This document shows, in pieces, positions 49,276 to 61,879 of a stretch of 64,000 bases of DNA. Origin of the DNA: Rhopalosiphum padi (taxonomy: Eukaryota > Arthropoda > Insecta > Hemiptera > Aphididae). The stretch lies in NCBI RefSeq assembly GCF_020882245.1, contig NC_083599.1:57562748-57626747 (forward strand), in the 5' to 3' direction. Both the position numbers and the translations under genes were made by a program. Position 1 is the first letter of the stretch. The number at the start of each line of letters is the position of its first letter. The notes under the pieces were generated by a model. It saw only the letters and a list, made by a program, of their open reading frames with translations. It had not been told where the DNA came from and ran no database searches.

Positions 49276-49907
49276 GGTGCTGCTGCGGGTACCTATATAA
49301 TATTATAAGCATAATATACCGAATACAGTATTATTGTACAGGTAAAGGTGCCTGCGTCTTGTAGGTGCGACCGAAATATATATTTTGTACGTAGCTACAT
49401 TTTACCGCGCACGGATTACAATATACGGATTATTATTATAACTATTGTCGAGTCTGGGCATTAACGATTTAAAAAAAGTTAAAGTTAATAAGTTACATAA
49501 TGAGTTTTTTTTTCTCTCTGAGAAACTACCAACAACACGAATTGGAATTTGTCCCATGATGTGCAGCTGCTATTCAAAGTTTATACATTTTATAGTCACG
49601 TTAAGTTAGTTTTTTTTCCCCCAATGGATTTAGAATATATTTAATTTTTTTATACAAGAAAATCGGAAATAGATGTTATTTATAATATTTATTTTGTATC
49701 GTGAATACTAAATTTTACACTGTCAAAGTATTGTATGTGCATTATTCTGGATTTCATTATGGATTAGAATAACGTATACGACTTCGTATACATTTCCATA
49801 AAAATAATTATAGTCTCATCCAAATCTCTCAACAACTTATTATAACTCTTCCATTCCGAGTTGATCTCTAAAACCAAAAATCAACCAAAATAATATCAAT
49901 AACTTAC

Positions 49908-50164
49908 CTGTTAGTCAACTATTTTCTACGTATAAACGGTCGGTGCCGGTACACCGTCGAGATAGTTTTTACGTTCCGTTTCGCCTTACAAACTGCGATT
50001 ACACTTCCGTGTATACTCGTCCTACACGTCATATCCATTATAAACATAAACGAATCGGCGGCGACATGATACCAGACGTGTACGAACGAGATACACTATA
50101 CACTAGAACGTGTGACGCGTATTATACGAATACCGTTTTGTGGAATAAAGGCATGTCGTTTTAA
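49908..50164 (-). other. minus-strand 5' exon candidate with strong donor
   Basis: On the minus strand AACAG|GTAAGT (donor GT at 49906-49907) is a near-perfect 5' splice site. The sequence before it up to about 50160 is GC-elevated, as expected for an untranslated first exon. On the plus strand the same segment has an open frame (49943-50164, RRDSFYVPFRLTNCDYTSVY), also with good codons, so strand cannot be settled. No protein family fits. Confidence 0.28.
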
Positions 50165-50928
50165 TATATAATATAATAATATATCCACTCGAATAAAGTC
50201 CTCCGACATTTCCACCTTAATGACGAGTAACGAGCCTTGAAGAGAACTCTCTGAGTACGTTATGCCACCGACAAGTGCGGCGCACTTATGGCCATTATAT
50301 GTTTGCACTTGAAATTGCATATTATTTTCACGTTTCATAAATAATAACACGTTTATAGAGAGTACCTACCTATCTGAGTACTTGACAACATATTATATTT
50401 TCACGATCGAATTGTTATTCGTTTTGGCGATCATTAGGGTTGTAAATCTAATATAATGATATTTTGTATAATATTAATAGCATTATAATATAGACCACTC
50501 TGAACTCTGTACAACATTACTGACATTATTGTACACATTATAACCAAAAGAAAAACATAATATTTTTTTATTTTTATTAAAATAAAAGAAACACAATATT
50601 CATTTTAATGTTTTTTTTACTATAATTTTACAACGTATATAATAACTTAATCCCGATTATAATATGAGACTCTTAAACGCATTTTTTAAGTTTAAATAGT
50701 GAATTTCAGTTCTGCAATAATAATTATCTTATATATTGTGTTGCATACCAATTCGATACAACATTTTATCCCTGATAATTTAAGTTACCGTATTTCGTTT
50801 AACTTTATTAAAATGTATCATATTTTGAAAATCAACATTTCGAAAACTAACGTTCTGCAGTAAGTTGCGTTCGTTACCTACTTAACTATGCTAAATACGT
50901 GCCAAAAATAGTAACACAATAATCTTAC

Positions 50929-50940
50929 CTGTCGAACTGT
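50929..50940 (-). other. possible 12-nt microexon with consensus splice sites
   Basis: On the minus strand tattttcttgttag is followed by ACAGTTCGACAG and then GTAAGA. Both splice sites are strong and only 12 nt apart, which would code four residues without changing frame. A strong donor alone with an exon starting elsewhere is the alternative. Confidence 0.2.
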
Positions 50941-51261
50941 CTAACAAGAAAATACATATTATAGATAAGCTTCGTTGTAGCCTATATGTATGTGTACTAT
51001 GACCGCGTTGTCTAGTCATATTATTGGTGACGGGTCCATTATAATATTATTATATAATAGAGTGGTTCTTAAAAATGAAGATTAAAATGTTAACTAAGCC
51101 ACCCCTAACTATCGACGAGATATAACTGTAATCCAATTCTAAAGCGTGTCCAAGATGTTTGAAATTTGTTTTAAGTGAGTACAACATTTATAATACCTAA
51201 ATAGTAAATACCTTAATACCTATAAAGGTATCTTCATGTGCTTATAATAATTAATCAACTA

Positions 51262-51818
51262 TTAAGGGGCCTCGGTACGGTTATTATTTAAGGGACAACA
51301 TTTAAGCAATTCATAATCTCGTCTTAGCCGCCCGAGATCTATGTGTTAGTTGTAAATGATTATTAGTGTAAGTGAAATGCGATGCGGGTATCGGCCGGAG
51401 TACGCGCATGCACATGTCAATAACTCGATAACAATAAAAATTCACTATATGAATTTTACGACAACTTATTGATTTGAAAAAATTAAAGTTAGTTAACGTT
51501 GTCTGATCTTAATTCTGCAAAAAATATTTAAATTCAGCAGAAAAATGTCTGTAGATCGTACGAAACATTCGGGTTTTAATTTTAATTTTAAATTTAATAT
51601 TATGATTTGAAAAAATTCATATTTTCAAGTTTTTATTACCATTTCATTAGAATATAAGATTTAATTTTTACAAAGTATTCCGTACGATCTATAGACAATT
51701 TTCTGCCGAGTTCAGAATTTTTTTCAGAATCAAAATCGAATATCTTAAACTAATTTTAATTTTGTCGAAACTTTACGTCTTTTGAGCTCAAACTGACGGC
51801 AGTAGCGAAGCCCCTTAA
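51262..51818. mobile_element. TTAA-flanked foldback MITE 2 (piggyBac-like target)
   Basis: TTAA at 51262-51265 and 51815-51818 flank a 549-bp element. Its ends are ggggcctcggtac and, inverted, ggggcttcgctac. Internal arms 51512-51570 and 51671-51730 are imperfect inverted repeats around a 100-bp loop, with the exact block gatcgtacg in both. It shares ttcagcagaa with MITE 1 at 47894-48338, placing both in one family or two related ones. No coding capacity. Confidence 0.85.
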
Positions 51819-51824
51819 ATGCAC

Positions 51825-52410
51825 GATGTACATATGAGTATTATATTTTTACCATTATTGTAAATTCGATGGACGGAAAGACAGAAGCAACAGTGTTATG
51901 TTCGACGCAAACAACGAAGTGTTATTTATACGATATATACATTGTCGCTTGCACTATACCAATAGACTACTTGTGTCCCAAACAAACATTTTATATTACC
52001 GTGGTACTGGTTATCTTACCGTCCTATCTAATCGAAACAAAATATTAGAATAATTTATAAAATGAAAAAAATGTTTTTCGTTTTAAATATACGTGTATCA
52101 ATATGCTTTTTATTTTATAGTCGTTACTAAACAAGCACTTTAATTTTAAAGTGAAATTCGACTAATATAATATCACACTAAAAATAACAAATAATATCGA
52201 ATGCAATTTCCTTGCTGTATGTAAACAACTGATTGTAAAATTACATATGAACAGATCGGATGCAATTATTGTTTTTTGCACTTATGGATTTGGCATAACA
52301 TTATAGTATTTTCAGTACATAGTATACGGCACTATTTAATATATAATATAATAATTATTTTATTGGCCCAAACATGTACGACTTGGCAAGAGACAAATAG
52401 AAACAATTAA
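51825..52410. other. AT-rich spacer
   Basis: No coding region, repeat or splice pair that I can support. Confidence 0.4.
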
Positions 52411-52419
52411 TATCATAGG

Positions 52420-53060
52420 TGGGTTTCAAAAGAAATCGACAAACTACAATAAGACGATAGCGGACCGAGCAATATGTCGTGGGCAACTTGCCTAAAGATC
52501 GGCTGGTCATCGAACCGTTGTGGATTTCGCGGGGCCACTACGCTCGTATAATAAAACATAACACTCACTTCAACTATAGGCGATGAAGACTCCCTTATCC
52601 GGGAGAAAACCCACGATAGAAGATTTCGGAGAGAAAGAAAGGACCTTTGCAATTTAATAATTGTTTTTCTATAAAGGCCCGTCGAGTCGGCGACTACGGT
52701 ATAATATCACACCTATAATATTATATAATTTATAGAGATACGCGCGGACGGACTTAACACACTTCGTTTTTTATGAATCCAACAACTTAATATGTTTTAT
52801 TATTGGTTATGACGGGATGAGTAATGTGCGTCGTTCACACAGCTGCACAAGTACACATCTATAATACGTTTAATAATATACGGAATATATTATGAAGACG
52901 AAATACGAACTGCGGCGGAAACCGGTGTAATAGTCGAGATTTGATGGAGAAAACAATGTCCACGATTTGTTTGATTCCGTCAAACAACTACAGCGCATAT
53001 CTGTGCGTTTCCGAGGTGCGCTCATGTCGCGACAAATCACGAAAATTAAAAAATTATAAG
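52420..53060. other. GC-elevated island with overlapping ORFs on both strands
   Basis: Plus frames include MKTPLSGRKPTIEDFGEKER at 52581 (24 codons) and one from about 52888 containing MEKTMSTICLIPSNNYSAYL. Minus frames include the exon candidate at 52569 and MSAPRKRTDMRCSCLTESNK then SWTLFSPSNLDY near 53023-52870. All have good codon quality, so at least one is likely transcribed, but strand and frame cannot be resolved by eye. Confidence 0.35.
52569..52706 (-). CDS. minus-strand exon candidate (unrecognised)
   Basis: The frame, open from 52706 to a strong donor GAA|GTGAGT (GT at 52567-52568), reads RSFLSLRNLLSWVFSRIRES then SSPIVE, phase 0 at the donor. A possible acceptor, cctttatag, lies upstream. 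The opposite strand also has a short coding-like frame. It shares strand with candidates at 54855 and 40322. Confidence 0.25.
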
Positions 53061-53159
53061 CACACGATATACTCGATAGACGTATACGTATACGGTATAT
53101 ATATATATATATATTATATACAAATAAGTACATTTATTTACTATATATAGTGTAGTGCG

Positions 53160-54850
53160 TATAGTCTACTGTTTGCAGTGGAGTGGACCACGCCGTAATT
53201 GAAGGGGTGGAAAGTAATGAAAAACTGCCGACTGCAAGTTTAACAATTAAATCGTTTTATTCTCAACGCGTGTACATAGCGGCTTTGTTTTGTCTAAAAT
53301 ACAGTTAAAACGAAATCGAGCGAGTTCTGCGATATAGTTGTAACTACGCATTGTGAGTTAGTAGATATGGTACAAATTATATATATTGTTATACGGCTTT
53401 CTTATTGTATTGCGTTACAATCTATACGGTTAAATCGCTGAATAAAGATACCCGTGGCAGTATAATAAGTATCATCTGCTTGTAAATGATATCTCGAGAT
53501 TTTAGCTTTCCGTCTTATCACAAGCCCATACTATGTGTCTATATAATATGAATACGAGTTATTTTAAATATTATGAAAACAATATCACCCATAATATTTT
53601 GTAAAACAACAATTCAAATCAACAAAACCAGTGTAGGGAATGTGTAGATATTACAAAGTTCGTTTAAAAATCAAATATTATATAGGTATTATGTCAGTAA
53701 TGCAAATCTGATTAGATTTCTAAAAACAAAATTTAAAATATATATTGCTGAGAAATTCGGCCGTCTGCTACCTTTCTATATGAAGACTTTAGCGTGTGTA
53801 CATAGTGATTGACCCCAGCCGTATATATATATATATATATGTATATACGTGTTTTACATTATAATAATTTATGTGGTTCTGTACGATTTAAGCGACCTTC
53901 TTGAATTTGTTTTTCTGTGACAGACCACTTCCGTGCCCGTGTAGTCATTGTCCTCGTATAAATATATGAAGCAATGCGCACGCAATTAGTATAATTACAA
54001 ATTACCAATTATTTATTGCCACCTGTCTTGAGCGATTGCGATGTAGCAGGTATATATCTACATAATTCACTATCGTTCTAATCATCGTTGAAATAATATT
54101 TATTTTTTAATTGCTCTACACATAATATATATTTAACACAAAATAGCTAGTGTAGTGTATGGTTTTATCAATCACGTTATTATAATAATATGTATAGGTT
54201 TAATATCTACGAATTAATTATGGCGAAACGTCCATAATAACGTATATATCATATAAATTATGTAGTCTATAGGTAAATATTATTCATATCGATAATACAC
54301 ACACCACCTACTCCGTGAATATTATTTGTTTTTGGGTAAATTTCGCATTTGCAGCTCAACAAGGTAATACATCTTGATTGTGTGAGTGTGTATGTGGTCG
54401 GGGGGGAGGTCACTCCCGAATGGTTATAAATATTATAATTTTAATAATATATTATTATTTAACACTAATGAGTCACATCAAAATATTATTTACCTCAAAA
54501 CTATACGTTGTGTTATACTGCATAAGGTTCAACTATATTATTGCAGTATAGGCACCTGGTTTAAGTACGTTGTACGTCATAATAAAGTATATTAAGTTAT
54601 AGGTACATACTAATAGCAGTTACCTATATATATATATACCTAGTTCTATTAAGTAGGAATACGATCCAGTTAATAATGTTAATATATTATTATATATAAT
54701 ATCGGTGCAACTTGCGAATATTATATCACATAACACTTATAACACACCATTTTATATTATGTTAATCGCACTGGAGAGTTGCGACTTAAATAATTATTAT
54801 TATGCGTCACACGACATCATATTAAACAATTTCTACATGAAAAACCGTCC
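53160..54850. other. mixed stretch, TA repeats and small GC patches
   Basis: Contains (TA)n runs at about 53097-53114 and 53822-53840, a GC patch at 53175-53345, and g-rich gtcggggggg near 54398. The 69-codon plus frame at 54386 is of chance length. No gene is supported. Confidence 0.4.
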
Positions 54851-54854
54851 TCAC

Positions 54855-55065
54855 CAAAATACCAACTCGGCCAGATCTCGCAATAGTTTTAAAACCATTC
54901 GAATAATATATGTTTGGTTATATTTACTCGCGCTGTTATTGTTGCGTATGCCTAAGTCCCCGTCAATTTTATTATTTTCAATATTACGCAATAAATCCAC
55001 CACAGCGTGGCAATACTCTGTAAGGACAAAAGAGATCGGTAGTTTTACGACTTCTCGGATGATGT
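54855..55065 (-). CDS. best internal-exon candidate on the minus strand (unrecognised protein)
   Basis: An open frame of about 70 codons lies between acceptor aaactttatag (before 55065) and donor TTTTG|GTGAGG (GT at 54853-54854). A second, stronger acceptor ctcttttgtccttacag would start it at 55017 in the same frame. The peptide has DIIREVVKLPISFVLTEYCH, then AVVDLLRNIENNKIDGDLGI, RNNNSASKYNQT, and YIIRMVLKLLRDLAELVF: two amphipathic helical stretches around a polar linker. Codons are mixed and protein-like (ATC, GTC, GAC, GGC, CGC). Unspliced, it stops two codons past the donor. The plus-strand 125-codon frame over the same DNA looks like its shadow. I do not recognise the family. Confidence 0.42.
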
Positions 55066-55269
55066 CTATAAAGTTTACTTGACACTTTGATGCGTATACA
55101 TATATAAATGCATATTATATATATATGACTTGTGTATAATAATTTACATTTAGAGCTATTAAACTACCAAATGGAAAACTAATCAGTACGTACCTTTTCA
55201 AGATCCTATAAAAATGTGCAAATTTTTGTCGGGATCGAACAAATAATAACAGCTGTATAGTAATAGCAT

Positions 55270-55279
55270 AGTAGTAGTT

Positions 55280-55328
<49 letters not shown>

Positions 55329-55356
55329 AGGTGGTGGTAGTAGTAGTAGTAGTAGT
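55270..55356 (+). repeat. (TAG)n / (GGT) compound microsatellite
   Basis: About 29 TAG/GTG units with a short GGTGG interruption. On the minus strand it gives poly-Leu frames, which are artefacts. Confidence 0.93.
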
Positions 55357-55859
55357 CGGTGAACAGAAAAATAACGACTGTCCGGACGATAAATCACATT
55401 GTCGGTGGTAGAATTCGGTTTTTACTACTTTTTTTTATGTATCGTGTTCAATATGGTTACACCGTGTAATTATATACATGTTCATACATGCGCACATATT
55501 ATATTATATCCCCTGCTCCTGAAGACCTAAGGAAAACGATTTCTTTTCTTTCTCAACAAAATGTGTTCTGAATGAACGCCACAGTATGTGTATTATAATA
55601 TATTATTATAATACTGTGTTTACCAGAAACTAACCAAATATATATCGCCGCCACATATAATATAATATATAATACATGTATATTGTACATATAGCTAGGT
55701 AACGTTGGGCCATCAACGACCCTCCTAGTGGAAGCAATAAAATTTGCGAAAACGTGTTCTTCGGCTATTAAACCGAAACCTACACCCTTAAAATGTGATG
55801 CCCTTTTTAAGTCGACGTAATAATAAAATTCATGGACGATTTTGAGTTTGTCGGCGAGC

Positions 55860-55892
55860 ATTATTATTACTATTATTATTATTATTATTATT
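55860..55892 (+). repeat. (ATT)n microsatellite
   Basis: Ten or so ATT units with one TAC interruption. Confidence 0.88.
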
Positions 55893-55899
55893 TTTAATA

Positions 55900-58210
55900 C
55901 CGACTGCAGCGGACGTATGTTTTGTAGACGGTTTTAAATGGCACAAATAATGACAGGTTTCGACAGAATTTCTGTATAACGTTCGTTATAATTATTTGTG
56001 TTTATTTTTTATTATTTTATACTTAATGCCGAGCTTACATATATTATATTATAGTTTATTATACAATCCGTAACAGTAACTAATAACTTATTCCATTACC
56101 TAATGTATAATACAAACGCGTGGTCAAAACATAATAGCTTAAGATTAATAATAATTATTACTTGTAGAACAGAACTTCAAGACATAAAACATAGTACTAA
56201 AGTAATGTCTCATCAGATGTTCATTTTTTCTTTTTAATTGCTCAAATTGAATATAATGAGATCGTGGTATATTTAATATATTTTACTGACATTTATACCT
56301 TATAAAAAATTGTAAAAAATTGAAATTCAGATGTTTTTTTAAAAAAAAATGTGACTATACATTTTAGATAATTTTGAGCTGCTATAAAATCAACTCATAA
56401 TAGGAACCTAATATTAAATTTTCCAAATTTTTGAATGAAAGTCAAAAATGTCTAATTTCCATAAATAATTTATGCAAGTATAAATACATATTTAAATTTC
56501 TGACAAGCCTATATAATTATTATCTTCTGAATTACAAGATAATAAATCGATATTGCCCAAAACTTCTGTATAAATATCATGATAGAAAACGAATCTTTAA
56601 AAAAAATTAAAACCAATACATTCTTCTCTCTACACACAATCTAAAATACAATGTATACATTAAATATCAATAAAAGCATCATGTAATGTATGTATGTTTT
56701 ATTTGGCCGAACATTTTCAGTAAAGACTAACGAGGGCCATCAAAACAACAAATAATTTGTTTTTCCATCCGCTCCGTGATTTACACATATTTCTCTAGTT
56801 ATAATAAACTCATATATGTTACCGTGAATAGGTATCTATATAACTACAACAGTGTGAACATAACATTTTAATAAATAGCTTACATAATTTTAGAACGGAT
56901 TTTTATAGTTTTGGAAAACATCACATAATGTTTTGTTAACCATGACTCCCCACGTGTGCGTTAGGCCAAAAAAAAAAAACAATTATAGAGTATCTTTTAA
57001 GATTTATAGATGTGCACTATTAAAAGATACAAACTCATAAAATATAATATGAATCATCATATAAAATATCATATACCTACTTCACTATAATATATTACTT
57101 ATATATCACTATAGCTGATATAGTCATAATGGCTATAAAATTAAATGGCACCTATCTACACAAGAAGAGAAAATATATATAACGCGGCTTTGTAATTTAA
57201 GAATTGTGCCAATAAGGTGAACTACATAAAAGTATATCGGCTCTGCGGTATTTATATTTTATCATACTATAACTATTAATAATTATTAATTATTTTTTAT
57301 AATATGTAACAACGACTAATAATACATAATATATAATGAACCCCTGTGGGATTCATGATTTTTAACTGCGGTCTCTTTAGACTTTCTGTGATTCGTAAAT
57401 GAATAAATACCATATTATATGCGTCATTCTGTAGCATATTGAACTCGGTTTTGTGACCGAAGATTAAAACGTCGAAGGGAGGGAACAGTCCCTTTTAAGA
57501 ATCTATATACAATTATTTTTTAAATGGTATATGTTTTATGAGAAAAATTATTGTTATTTTTTATTTTTTAGTCGTAAAATACTATTATGGGAGCCATTTT
57601 CTTACATTTATATACATAAATATACGGGGTTTTGTTCAATATTATTATTTTCGTAAATATTACTGTACTTCTATCCCTAAGCATATAACCTTTACAGTAA
57701 TAAAATGATACTTAAACATGTAAATTTATAGTTTAAGATTTTATCAAAAAATTAAATTTAATAATAAAAAGACTAAGACAATTTTTTTCTTCTTTTAAAT
57801 TCATCGTTCTATTTCTTGCAAACAACCACATTAAATATATAATGATATAATACACATTTATATAGGTATAAAAAATGATTATTTCCATGTATAAGAAATA
57901 TTCGCTAAAAAATTTAACTTTAAAAACCCAAATTACCTAATAAAAATAACTTACTATGAAGGGGGTATGTATATAGAAAATATTAATTGAACTTTCCTAT
58001 ATTTTATACAAAACAATTTCCAATGTTGTTTATTATTCAAATGACCAATTTGATTTTAGATTCTCAGCGAGCGAAATGATACATGTATTAATATTAAAAT
58101 TATGTATAATAAATTTATTTATTTTTGTGAAAAACACAAAAACAAATTTGTTAAAATTTTAATATAAAACCAAAAACTTATACCATCTTTGCTCGATCTT
58201 GTAATTTATC
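55900..58210. other. AT-rich stretch, old repeats
   Basis: 56270-56600 has the texture of dispersed aphid AT repeats (ttttgagctgctataaaatc). A hairpin aaggga...tccctt lies near 57475. 58051-58080 carries the TAGATTCTSAGCG block. No gene is seen. Confidence 0.45.
58051..58080 (+). repeat. TAGATTCT-SAGCG-type repeat block
   Basis: ttttagattctcagcgagcg followed by aaatgat. Similar blocks occur at 59109-59140 (gggttctagacggagtgata) and, inverted, at 60431-60450 (ttcactcagaatctaaac). It probably marks one old dispersed repeat that fills parts of 58-60.5 kb. Confidence 0.4.
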
Positions 58211-58215
58211 GTATG

Positions 58216-58320
58216 AATTATCATTGAAATAAAATTAAACACATCCATTAAAGTGACCTACTCAATAATGACGAGGTACTTGACACCTACTGTACAGCAG
58301 AGCGGTTACCTACTTTATAG
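58216..58320 (-). repeat. interspersed ~100-bp repeat, copy 4 of 4
   Basis: The inverse complement has gtaggtaaccgctctgctgt, acagtaggtgtcaagtacct, gagtaggtcactttaatgga and a ttcaatgataatt tail. It is the best-preserved copy and defines the family with 24994-25097. Confidence 0.75.
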
Positions 58321-58329
58321 CAAATTACA

Positions 58330-61300
58330 AATATTATGATAATATAATATAATAAATGACGACCAATAAACGTGGAATTATAATAAAAATAAAACGTGAT
58401 GTAGTTTTAATTTGTTAAGCACTGCGGTTGAGTTTTGTAACAGTTTTTAATTATAGTATAAAAAATTTATAAAAATAACACCTTATATAATTATAATATA
58501 TATTAGATACCTACAATTATATAATATTATATTCACGTGTTAAGTTTACTGAAAACTTTTTTCACTAATTATCTCTGATAATTTACCTAGTAAAAATTAA
58601 TTTTAATTTAACTGAGATTTTTCATTAAAATCGTATGTCGTAACCGCTTATGATGATTAAGCCAAGTTATGCTCAAAATTCTTTTTCGAATACGAATATA
58701 TGTGAATAATATAAGATAATAATATAATATTTGAAACATACGCTAGTGAGTGTCATGATGGCGATAGGTGCCTTTAACCCGTGTACTTTTTGCACACAAA
58801 CCATAATACATACCATCATAATCGCAATTACAATCAGTATAATATTAATATTGTAAGAAAATATCTCAAACATAACTTAAAAACTTAATTATGAGCGTCT
58901 AGGAGTTAAATAATTTTTTTATTCAGTCATAATATACATATAATAACCTTAAACGATAAAAGAAAACAGTATTATATTATAAATAGGTGGTGTAAATGTG
59001 TAATTGCAATATTTTATGTAACGCATTTATATAATAATAGGTATATAAGTAAACCACTTTATTCGTTAAAGGGTATAAACGAAAGTATATTTTGAGTTTT
59101 TACTCATTTTTGGGTTCTAGACGGAGTGATAAATTCATTTTTAAAAAATAAAGTTCAATATTAAGTTTAGTTTCTGGTAGGAAATTGATCTAGTTTGTAC
59201 TTAGAGCTGTAGACATTTACAAGTGTTCTTCAAAATAATTGTAAAAAAATTTAAAAATTTAAAAAAAATATCAAATTTTGATAAAATTAGTTTATTTTTT
59301 CAAAATAAATTACAGTAGGCTTAAAATTTTACTAAACATTTTTATTATTATTTTATAAACAAGGTATAGGTAATTTAAAAAATATTATGACCTGATTTGA
59401 GCTATTTGTAAACATAGTCAATTTTTAATTTTTTTGTTAATTTCCAATAAAAATAATCTATGTATTTATCACGGAAATTTTACATCGGCTATAAATATCT
59501 CTACTAACTGCATACATACAAATATATATATTCATATATGGGTCTTATCTAATTTTATTATCAATAGCTATTTATAGTATGTAGTGCACATTGACTTCGT
59601 ATTTTTATTTTGTTTTGACTAATAATTATTTTATAGTCTAGATTAATGATTTATACTGTTTATAATTTTCAAGCTGTAATAGTAATAATAAAAGCTAAAT
59701 AAAAAAAAACATTAGGTATATATCATAAAAATTTTTATATTGAACTGATTTCAAACTATGTGAATTACATGTTTTGAAAACATTCATATTTTTCAAGATA
59801 ATGATATTTTACTAATAACCACTTTACATATTATAAAATGTATAAACTACACTATCTCATCTTTTGCTTGGTTGTGTTAAAATGTGAACAATTGTTTTAA
59901 ATTGTATCTAATATATTTAATTTTTAAAATAAATCATTTAGATTTATTGTACATATCGAATTTTATAAATAACACGATTTCTATCAATTTAGTTAATTTT
60001 AAATAGTCATTAAATAAAAACTATAGTTGAAAAATAATTAAAATACAAGTTTCTAAAAAAAATAAATATAATATAACAGCTTTATATATCTCATAAAGTC
60101 ATAACACAACTTGAATTATTTAATTTTTTTTTATCATATTAAATATTCAAAATTTTATAAAAATGTTATAATATCAATAAATAAAGAGCTAACATTTGGC
60201 TTAAAATATCTTTTGAATTTGAATTTTTATTTTTATTCACACAAAAACAATTTAGTTACCCAATAATAATAAATCTATTACACTTAATTTTAATAGAAAA
60301 CAATTCGCTCACAGACTATTTACAAATTACCAAATACTATATTAATAATTAATTTATAACTGTTTCATTTAGTTGAATTTTTAATATTAACCCTAACGGA
60401 TTTTATTGGAACTTAGCTACTATAAAATAATTTCACTCAGAATCTAAACATAGTTTTATTATTTTTTTAATTTCAAAGAATCTTGCAGTTAGTATTACAC
60501 TTTGAAATGTGTCTTTATTGGGTATAATACTAGAACATTATTCAATGAATAAAGAAAAGCGCGTTTTACGACTATGCCAATGTCCCTGAATTATTTATTA
60601 TATACTATGATTTACCCTATGAGTAATGAGTTTAAGATCTTATTAGAAACAACTGAAGTTACGACACTTTTAAAGATTATAGTTATTTTCAGTCAAATTT
60701 GTCATTGTTAATTTACAATTTAATTCGGTAACTAAATACAATTTGAATGTTTGAATTATTCTTTTAATACGAGCACTTGCTGCAACATTGTTGTTATCAT
60801 GGAATCAGCATCTTTCAATACTGAATTTTTATGCTTACGTGTTACTTGTACCTGTTACATTTTCAAAACTGTTTTTATTTATCGGAATATAAATGAAAAC
60901 GATAAAATAAATAACTCGTAACAACGATGAAAAAAAAACATAATTAAAGTGGTCAATGTTGCAACTTGTACCGTGCCGTTTGCAACGTGTTTCAATTACT
61001 TCTTGGTTACTTATTTAGAGGTCGAATTTAACATATAATATTCCTACATGCAAGTAATGAAAAAAATTGATAACCGTCATAATTACAAGACATATAGGTA
61101 AGTAGTAGACACACGCTATTGCGGTCAGTAAACATTTAGATACATAATTAACTGCATAATAAATTATTATGAATGAGAATCTAATCACAAATATTAATAA
61201 TAAATTTGTTGTCATTACCTATATAATATTATAATTTATAATTATAAATTATTTTAATATCATTAGAAAACTAATTCCCACTAACTGCTCTGTTAAAACA

Positions 61301-61785
61301 GTTTATAGGATCTATATTACAAAATATAAACATTTATTTTATGATTACTGATATAGTATTTTGCATATGATTCCTAATGTTTTTTTGAGGAGCAATAAAA
61401 CTGTAAACACTAATCAGATACAATATATTATTTAACAAATCACTTAACACATGAGATTTTTATTTTTTAATTTTTCGTATAGGGTCCAGTAATAAAACGT
61501 CTTTAAATAATATATATTCGTTTATCTGTTTATAGCATCTTAATAGAACCATAAACATATTAAGAAGAAAAAAAACAAATTTACGAGTATGTATAATATT
61601 GGTTATCGAGATCAAAGAGTAGTATATCGTATAAATTTCCAATATCAATAAAAAAAAAATTGGTGAGCTTGTTTTGCCGTATAATAGTTTTTGATGAGTG
61701 TACTTCATTCAGTAGGTTATTAAAATGGACGTCGTGTTAAATGTAAATAAAATTATTGTAAATCATTGTAGGTATATGATGGATA
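58330..61785. other. AT-rich stretch, old repeats, no gene seen
   Basis: 59109-59650 appears to be a degraded dispersed repeat. Minus frames at 58673-58873, 61015-61215 and 61460-61708 are hydrophobic and AT-biased, of chance length. Confidence 0.45.
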
Positions 61786-61787
61786 AC

Positions 61788-61870
61788 AATTTTGAGCGAA
61801 GACAGTCTGTCAGCATAATATATTTATAATACAGAGTGATTTACCAATAACGCCTAAGCTCTTATTTTTG
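61788..61870 (+). repeat. repeat fragment followed by a gattcacc-family left end
   Basis: tttgagcgaagacagtctgt then cagc matches the gagatggtctgtcag block of the 32115 repeat. At 61831-61850 tacagagtgatttaccaata matches the left terminus of the TIR family. No right terminus follows within about 600 bp. Confidence 0.45.
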
Positions 61871-61879
61871 ATCTCTAGA

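Noticed and set aside
54705..55082. 125-codon plus frame
   Set aside because: It overlaps the better minus-strand exon candidate, and its sequence (poly-Leu, scattered Ser/Thr) looks like the shadow of that exon.
55206..55397. Poly-Leu minus frame
   Set aside because: Translation of the (TAG)n microsatellite.
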